Source: Zea mays (Eukaryota > Streptophyta > Magnoliopsida > Poales > Poaceae). Taken from it: 64,000 nucleotides of DNA. The notes under the pieces were generated by a model, which saw only the letters and a list, made by a program, of their open reading frames with translations, was not told the DNA's origin and made no database searches. This document shows, one piece after another, positions 57,112 to 64,000 of the stretch. Location of the stretch: contig NC_050101.1 in the NCBI RefSeq assembly GCF_902167145.1, positions 118,759,789 to 118,823,788 on the forward strand. Reading direction: 5' to 3'. Each line of letters begins with the position of its first letter. The first letter of the stretch is position 1. Made by a program: the position numbers and the translations under genes.

Positions 57112-58523
57112 GTTGGGAGCTGGGTGTCGACCCATTTAGCCACAAAGTCCACCAAGACCTGGGACTTGATGGCCTTCCGAGGGGCGAACGAGATCGTCTC
57201 GCCCATGATTTCCACCACCCACTTTGCAATTCTACCCGAGGACTCTCGGCACTGGATGATCTCCCCCAGGGGGAAGGATGACACCACAGTTACCAGATGA
57301 GACTCGAAGTAGTGTCGCAACTTCCGCCGCGTCAAGATCACCGCGTACAGCAGCTTCTGAATTTGTGGGTAGTGGATCTTGGTCTCGGACAGTACCTCAC
57401 TGATGAAGTAGACTGGTCTCTGGACGGGCAATGCATGCCCTTCTTCTCGTCTCTCAACCACGATCGCGACGCTAGCCACCTGAGTGGTAGCGGCGACGTA
57501 GATCAAGAGGGCTTCTCCGGCAGCGGGGGGCACCAAGATGGGCGCGTTCGTGAGGAGCGCCTTCAGGTTCCCGAGGGCTTCCTCGGCCTCAGGGGTCCAA
57601 GTGAAGCACTCGACCTTTCTTAAGAGGCGGTACAGAGGTAGGCCTCTTTCGCCGAGGCGCGAGATGAAACGGCTCAGAGCCGCAAGACATCCCGTGACCC
57701 TCTGTACGCCTTTCAAGTCCTTGATGGGCCCCATGCTGGTGATGGCCGCGATTTTCTCCAGGTTGGCCTCGATGCCCCGCTCGGAGACGATGAACCCCAA
57801 GAGCATGCCTCGGGGGACCTCGAAGACACACTTCTCGGGATTGAGCTTTACGCCTTTCGCTTTGAGACACCAGAATGTCGTTTCAAGGTCAGAAAGGAGG
57901 TCGGAGGCTTTCCTTGTCTTGACTACGATGTCATCGACGAAGGCCTTGACCGCTCGACCAATGTGTTCGCCGAACACATGGTTCATGCACCTTTGGTATG
58001 TCGCACCCGCATTCCTCAAACCGAACAACATGGTAACATAGCAGTACATGCCAAAGGGTGTGATGAAAGAAGTCGCGAGCTGGTCGGACTCTTTCATCCT
58101 GATTTGGTGATACCCTGAGTAGGCATCGAGGAAAGACAGGGTTTCGCACCCAGCAGTGGAATCCACGATTTGATCGATGCGAGGCAGAGGGTAGGGAACT
58201 TTCGGACATGCTTTGTTTAGACCAGTGTAGTCTACACACATCCGCCATTTCCCTCCTTTCTTTCTCACAAGCACAGGGTTGGCAAGCCATTCGGGATGGA
58301 ATACCTCTTTGATGAACCCTGCCGCCATTAGCTTGTGGATCTCCTCGCCTATGGCTCTGCGCTTTTCTTCGTCGAATCGGCGCGGAGGCTGCTTCACGGG
58401 TCGGGCTCCAGCTCGGATATCCAGCGAGTGCTCGGCGACATCCCTCGGTATGCCGGGCATGTCCGAGGGACTCCACGCGAAAACATCGGCATTTGCACGG
58501 AGGAAGTCGACGAGCACTGCTTC
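57112..58523 (-). pseudogene. Element B pol, first half (RT and Gypsy RNase H)
   Basis: From the conserved UAG through RT (KGGKWRMCVDYTGLNKACPK near 58255; catalytic motif FVDD near 57940, where A and C have Y) and the usual Gypsy RNase H. No private stop or frameshift. At 57111 the gene runs into element C. An apparent continuation of the frame into 56664 is LTR sequence of C, not protein of B. The rest of the gene is at 40920-42814. Confidence 0.9.
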
Positions 58524-58526
58524 CTA
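58524..58526 (-). promoter_or_regulatory. In-frame UAG between gag-protease and pol (element B)
   Basis: Context AAA TAG GAA GCA GTG on the minus strand. It is the only stop in an otherwise continuous gag-protease-pol frame down to the C insertion. Confidence 0.62.
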
Positions 58527-61500
58527 TTTGGGGTCGAGCTCGGAGCCGATCCGGATCTGCTTGGAGGCGTCGTTGCTGGGGTTGAGAGGGACGGACTTAA
58601 CCGTCTCCGCTGGCTCAAAGTTGCCGGTGTGGAGCTTCACGTCTGGCGCCTCCTTAGAGAGGCTCTCCAGGTCGGCAATGAGGGCCTCGGATTCGGTGAG
58701 GGCCTCGGCGTACTCCACACACTCCACATCGCATTCGTACGCGTGTCGGTACGTGGGGCCGACGGTGATGACCCCATTGGGGCCCGACATCTTGAGCTTG
58801 ATGTAGGTGTAGTTAGGGACGGCCATGAACTTGGCGTAGCATGGCCTCCCCAACACCGCGTGGTAGGTTCCTCGGAACCCGACCACCTCGAACGTGAGGG
58901 TTTCCCTTTGGAAGTTGGAGGGTGTCCCAAAGCAGACGGGTAGATCGAGTTGTCCGAGGGGCTGGACGCGTTTCCTGGGGATGATCCCGTGAAAAGGCGC
59001 AGCGCCTGCCCGGATCGAGGACAGATCGACCCGCAGAAGCCCGAGGGTCTCGGCGTAGATGATGTTGAGGCTGCTACCTCCGTCCATGAGGACCTTGGTG
59101 AGCATGACGTTGCCGACGACGGGGTCGACAACGAGCGGATATTTCCCCGGGCTCGGCACGCGGTCGGGATGGTCGCCCTGGTCGAAGGTGATGGGCTTGT
59201 CGGACCAGTCTAGGTAGACTGGCGCCGCCACCTTTACCGAGCAGACCTCCCGACGCTCTTGCTTGCGGTGCCGAGCCGAGGCGTTCGCCACTTGCCCACC
59301 GTAGATCATGAAGCAGTCGTGGACCTCAGGGAACTCTCTTGCCTTGTGATCCTCCTTCTTATCGTCGTCGCGGGCCCTGCCACCTTCCGCAGGTGGCCCG
59401 GCCTTGTGAAAGTGGCGCCGAAGCATGGCGCACTCCTCAAGGGTGTGCTTGACGGGCCCCTGATGATAGGGGCACGGCTCCTTGAGCATCTTGTCGAAGA
59501 GATTGGCACCTCCGGGAGGTTTCCGAGGGTTCTTGTACTCGGCGGCGGCGACAAGGTCCGCGTCGGCGGCGTCGCGTTTCGCTTGCGACTTCTTCTTGCC
59601 TTTCTTCTTGGTGCCACGCTGAGTTGACGCCTCGGGGACATCTTCCGGTGGGCGGCCCTGGGACTGCTTATCCTTCCGGAAGATGGCCTCAACCGCCTCC
59701 TGGCTAGAGGCGAACTTGGTGGCGATGTCCATCAGCTCGCTCGCCCTGGTGGGGGTCTTGCGACCCAGCTTGCTCACCAGGTCGCGGCAGGTGGTGCCGG
59801 CGAGGAACGCGCCGATGACATCCGAGTCGGTGACGTTGGGCAGCTCGGTGCGCTGCTTCGAGAATCGCCGGATGTAGTCCCGGAGAGACTCCCCTGGCTG
59901 CTGGCGGTAGCTTCGGAGATCCCAGGAGTTCCCAGGGCGCACGTACGTGCCCTGGAAATTGCCGGCGAAGGCTTGGACCAGGTCGTCCCAGTTGGAGATC
60001 TGCCCCGGAGGCAGGTGCTCCAGCGAGGCCCGAGCGGTATCGGAGAGGAACAGGGGGAGGTTGCGGATGATGAGGTTGTCATCGTCCGTTCCACCTAGGT
60101 GGCAGGCCAGCCGGTAGTCCGCGAGCCACAGTTCCGGCCTCGTCTCCCCCGAGTACTTTGTGATAGTAGTCGGGGTTCGGAACCGGGTCGGGAACGGCGC
60201 CCGTCGTATGGCCCGGCTGAAAGCCTGCGGACCGGGTGGTTTGGGCGAGGGACTCCGATCCTCCCCGCTGTCGCAGCGTCCCCCACGCCTAGGGTGGTAG
60301 CCTCGGCGCACCTTCTCGTCGAGGTGGGCTCGACGGTTGCGGTGATGGTGCTCGTTGCCGAGGCGACCCGGGGCCGCAGGCGCTGTGTTGCGCATGCGCC
60401 CGGTGTGAACCGAGGCTTCCCGCATGAATCGGGAAGTCGCGACGCGATGTTCCGAGGGGTACCCCTGCCTTCGGGAGGCAGAGCTTTTGTCTCGTCGGAC
60501 CGCGGCATCCTCCAGGAGATTCTTGAGCTCTCCCTGGATATGCTGCCCCTCGGTGGTTGATGGCTCCGGCATCACGCGGAGAAGTATTGCCGCTGCAGCT
60601 AGGTTCTGGCCGACCCCACTGGAAACCGGTGGCGGCCTTACCCTGACATCGTCAGTGATGCGGTGCTGGATGCCCTGGGGTAGATGACGCACTTCTTCGG
60701 TCGGAGGTTGGCCCGCCCATTCCTGCCCGATGTCCCGGCGGAACGGCTCAAGTGTTCCTGCTCCCTCGTCGAGCCTGGCCTGTATCTCACGGATTTGCTC
60801 GAGCTGTGGGTCATGACCCCCCGCCGGGACGGGGACCACAGCTAGCTCCTGAAGGATGTCAACGCGAGGCACAAGCCTAGGGGGATCACCGTTCTCCGGT
60901 ATACCAAGATGGTTGCCTTCGTCGGGACCCCCTAGATCGACGTGGAAACATTCACGACTTGGGCCATAGTCCTCATCGACGAGGCTGCAGCTACCGTCGG
61001 AACAGTCGGAAAGGCAGTAGTCGCATGCGGTCATAAAGTCCCGCATGGCACTGGGGTTACCAAGTCCGGAGAAATCCCTACAGAAGTCGAGCTCGTCATC
61101 TTCCTCGGAACCCGAGGGCCCGTAGGTCGAGACGGCCGTCAGCCGGTCCCAGGGTGACCGCATACGATACCCTAGAGGGTTTGGACTCGCCTCTATGAGA
61201 GCGTCCACCGAAGCGAAGTCGCTTGGTGGGTCAAGGCTGAATCCAAAAGGCACGAGATGGGAATCGGTCGGTACCTCTTGGTCGACGGACGGTGACGAAG
61301 TCACGTCAGGGGCAGACTGCACCGTCGTCTCAGGTACGAGGGTGACGCCCAGCAAGTCCTTTGCGAATGTGCTGGCGTCATCCGTTTGCTTGGAGTTGGT
61401 GTGTTGCGGGGAGACGGCGCCCGTCTTCGTCTCAGACGCGAGGTCGATGCCCGACGTGCCCCCCGTTGGGGCACCGGCGCCGTCGACTCGCTCGACAGCC

Positions 61501-61772
61501 GACGAGGTGCCGCCCCCTGCTTGGCCTTGGTTGCCCCGCCTCCTACTCCGTCGGCGGGGGAGGGGACGGGACAAGCCCGAATGTTGTTCTTCCACCACGT
61601 GGGGAAGACGTCGTCGATTCCGCCGCCGGCGGGCGGGTTGTTGACCGCCATTGTCGCTGTCGCGCGGCGGAGGAAGGAGTATCATGTCGTAGCTGCCGTC
61701 GAGGGACATGAACTCAAGACTCCCGAAACGGAGCACCGTCCCGGGCTGGAAAGGTTGCTGGAGACTACCCAT
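58527..61772 (-). CDS. Element B gag-protease, uninterrupted
   Basis: About 1,082 residues from MGSLQQPFQPGTVLRF at 61772. A longer frame opening in the primer site has no ATG and is not used. Contains the gag domain (about 60150-59680), a basic stretch KKKGKKKSQAKR near 59600, the variant zinc knuckle CPYHQGPVKHTLEEC near 59470, and the protease core LMDGGSSLNIIYAETL near 59080, then a C-terminal segment up to the UAG. It is the only complete gag-protease of the three elements, although its pol gene is split. Confidence 0.88.
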
Positions 61773-61812
61773 ATGGAGCTTGACGGGAAGCTGTTCGTCA
61801 ACACGCAGTAGG

Positions 61813-61830
61813 CCCCTACCTGGCACGCCA
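61813..61830 (-). other. Element B primer-binding site
   Basis: Minus strand TGGCGTGCCAGGTAGGGG; differs from A and C at one base. Confidence 0.72.
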
Positions 61831-61832
61831 AC

Positions 61833-63437
61833 TGTCGGCGTTTCGAACCGGGGGGGTCCCTGGACCGACGAGTAAATTGTCGCCGCGTGCCCCAGCCCAG
61901 ATGGGTCGGCGCGAGACGGAGCGCGAAGGGGGAAAAGCCGGAGGGAGACAGGCGTAAAAGGGGAAACCCGCGGCCTTCGTGTTTGTCCCGCGCCCAGGTC
62001 GGGTGCGCTTGCAGTAGGGGGTTACAAGCGTCCACGCGGGAGGGAGCGAGAGGCTTACGCGAGCGCCGTCCCGTCCTTCCCCGCGCGGCCAACCCTCTGT
62101 AAGAGGGCCCTGGACCTTCCTTTTATAGGCGTAAGGAGAGGATCCAGGTGTACAATGGGGGGTGTAGCAGTGTGCTAACGTGTCTAGCAGAGAAGAGCTA
62201 GTGCCCTGAGTACATGCCATCGTGGCAGCCGGAGAGGTTTTGGCACCCGGTTCGTGTGGTGTCGTGGCCGTCGGAGGAGCGCTGGAGCCTGGCGGAAGGA
62301 CAACTGTCGGGGCTGTCGAGTCCTTGCTAACGTCTCCTTGCTTCCGTAAGGGGGCTGAGAGCCACCGTCGTCATAGAGCATGCGGGGCGCCATCATTACT
62401 TGTTTACCGGGGCGAGCCAGATGGGACGCCGGTCTTGTTCCCCGTAGCCTGAGTTAGCTTGGGGTAGGGTAATGATGGCGCCTCCTGTGACGTGGTCGGT
62501 CTGAGCCCTGGGTTGGGCGAGGTGGAGGCTCCTCTGAGGTCGAGGTCGAGTCTGTCTTCCGAGGCCAAGGTCGAGTCCGAGCCCCTGGGTCGGGCGAGGC
62601 GGAGACCGTTGGTTGAGGCCAGGGCTGAGTTCAAGCCCTGGGGTCGGGCGATGCGGAGTTCGTCGTCTTCCGGGGCTGAGCCCGAGTCCGAGCCCTGGGG
62701 TCGGGCGAAGCGGAGTTCGTCTTCTTCCGGGGCTTAGCCCGAGTCCGAGCCCTGGGGTCGGGCGAAGTGGAGTTCGTCGTCTTCTGGGGCCGAGCCCGAG
62801 TCCGAGCCCTGGGGTCGGGTGAAGCGGAGTTCATCGTCTTCCGGGGCTGAGCCCGAGTCCGAGCCCTGGGGTCGGGCGATGCGGAGTTCGTCGTCTTCCG
62901 GGGCTGAGCCCGAGTCCGAGCCCTTCGGGCGATGCAGAGTTTCCTATGGCGCCTGAGGCCGGACTTGGCTACTGTTAGCCTCACTCTGTCGAGTGGCACA
63001 ACAGTCGGAGCGGCGCAGGCGGCGCTGTCCTCTTGTCAGGCCGGTCAGTGGAGCGGCGAAGTGACTGCGGTCACTTCGGCTCTATCGACCGAAGGGCGCG
63101 CGTCAGGATAAGGTGTCAGGCCACCTTTGCATTAAATGCTCCTGCGATACGGTCGGTCGGCGTGGTGACTTGGCCAAGGTTGCTTCTTGGCGAAGACTGG
63201 GCCTCAGGCGAGCCGAAGGTGTGTCCGTTGCTTGAGGGGGTCCTCGGGCGAGACGTGAATCCTCCGGGTTCGGCTGCCCTTGCCCGAGGCTGGGCTCGGG
63301 CGAGGCGAGATCGTGTCCCTTGAGTGGACCAAGCCTTGACTTAATTGTACCCATCAGGCCTTTGCAGCTTTGTGCTGATGGGGGTTACCAGCTGAGATTA
63401 GGAGTCTTGAGGGTACCCCTAATTATGGTCCCCGACA
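61833..63437 (-). repeat. Element B 5' LTR
   Basis: 1,605 bp. Begins (minus) TGTCGGGGACCATAATTAGG and ends CGCCGACA. TATAAAA box at 62121-62127 (minus). About five 57-bp tandem units at 62635-62925, more than in the 3' LTR. Confidence 0.93.
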
Positions 63438-63868
63438 AGCCACGACACCCTGGCTTTTTCTTGAGAGCGGCATGTTCACTGGGTGCGTCATCCTGGCATC
63501 GGACAGTCCGGTGCACCGCAGGCTAGTGCAAGTTTGGTGTCCCGTGCACACTGGACAGTCCAGTGCACTGGAGGCTGGTGCAAGTTTGGCTGGACTTAGC
63601 CAAACTTCTCCATTTGAATTTCTCTCGATTTGAGAAGTTCCCTAGCACTTACTATAACATAGTTAGTACCAAACCAATTTATGAAGAGCTAGAATCATAC
63701 CTTTGTTTCTCCAATATTGTAGAGTTTGCAATTTGTTCTTACAACTCTCAATTTGCTTCTCTTTGACTCTAAGCTCATACTCATAATTGTATGTTAGATC
63801 AACATGATGTGTTAGGCACTTAATCACCAAAACACTTAGAAATGGCCCAAGGACACATTTCACTTTCA
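63438..63868 (-). repeat. Older Copia-type LTR, 5' part (split by element B)
   Basis: On the minus strand it begins TGAAAGTGAAATGTG at 63868 and contains CCGGACAG and GTCCAGTGCACTGG palindromic words. It joins the segment at 27315-28071 across element B, sharing the AGCCA duplicate. About 1.2 kb in total when the two parts are added. Confidence 0.6.
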
Positions 63869-64000
63869 ATAGTTCCCTCGTCATCGCCTCTAGCACCACC
63901 ACCTAGACTACATGATTATGAGTCTTATGGCTCTACATCTGCACCCCATCTCTAATGCCACCCACTACTGACGGCCGCCTCACCTCTCTACTCGAGCACC
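63869..64000. other. Unassigned flank
   Basis: CT-rich sequence outside the old LTR; nothing recognised. Confidence 0.5.

Larger units (their letters stand above)
28072..63437 (-). mobile_element. Element B: Tat-type Ty3/Gypsy retrotransposon split by two insertions
   Basis: It spans 35,366 bp but is only about 11.8 kb once the Sirevirus (30860-40140) and element C (42820-57106) and their duplicated targets are removed. Transcribed right to left, with the same plan as A. Its gag-protease frame is uninterrupted. Pol is cut by element C between the two RNase H domains and has one stop near the end of the integrase core. Its 3' region lacks about 2.1 kb found in A and C. The LTRs differ at about 2% of sites by hand count. 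TSD AGCCA is intact. Confidence 0.93.

Overview
The window looks like grass genomic DNA, most likely maize or a close relative. It is almost entirely transposable elements, with one ordinary plant gene between them. The assignment rests on three things: the very large GC-rich Ty3/Gypsy elements of the Tat type, a Sirevirus (Ty1/Copia) whose LTRs carry the CACCGGACTGTCCGGTG-type palindromes I associate with the maize Opie/Ji group, and CACTA DNA transposons. No bacterial features, tRNA, rRNA or CRISPR array were seen.

Layout. 1-6948: a CACTA (En/Spm) element whose left end is not visible. Its TNP2-like transposase is truncated by an internal deletion, but its second gene keeps seven well-formed exons and probably an eighth. 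7190-8830: an old, frameshifted second TNP2-like transposase. 9749-23840: Gypsy element A, minus strand, complete, flanked by CATGC target duplications. 24416-26210: an intact three-exon cytochrome P450 on the minus strand, the only cellular gene recognised. 26211-27314: AT-rich sequence with microsatellites and short repeats. 27315-28071 and 63438-63868: the two halves of one older Copia-type LTR, split by a 35-kb nest.

The nest. Gypsy element B (28072-63437, minus strand, TSD AGCCA) sits in the old LTR. A Sirevirus (30860-40140, plus strand, TSD AGAGG) is inserted in the region between B's pol gene and its 3' LTR. Gypsy element C (42820-57106, plus strand, TSD GAGCT) is inserted in B's pol gene between the two RNase H domains. 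All target duplications match exactly, so the order of the main events can be read directly.

A, B and C share one plan: LTR, primer site, gag-protease, one in-frame UAG, pol (RT, RNase H, second archaeal-type RNase H, integrase), a 3' region of about 4 kb (about 2 kb in B), purine tract, LTR. The UAG between gag-protease and pol is at the same codon in all three, whereas every other stop is private to one copy. This suggests programmed readthrough. None of the copies is coding-competent as it stands, but B's gag-protease frame is uninterrupted and C has only two private stops. Element names are by resemblance only, since no database search was possible.
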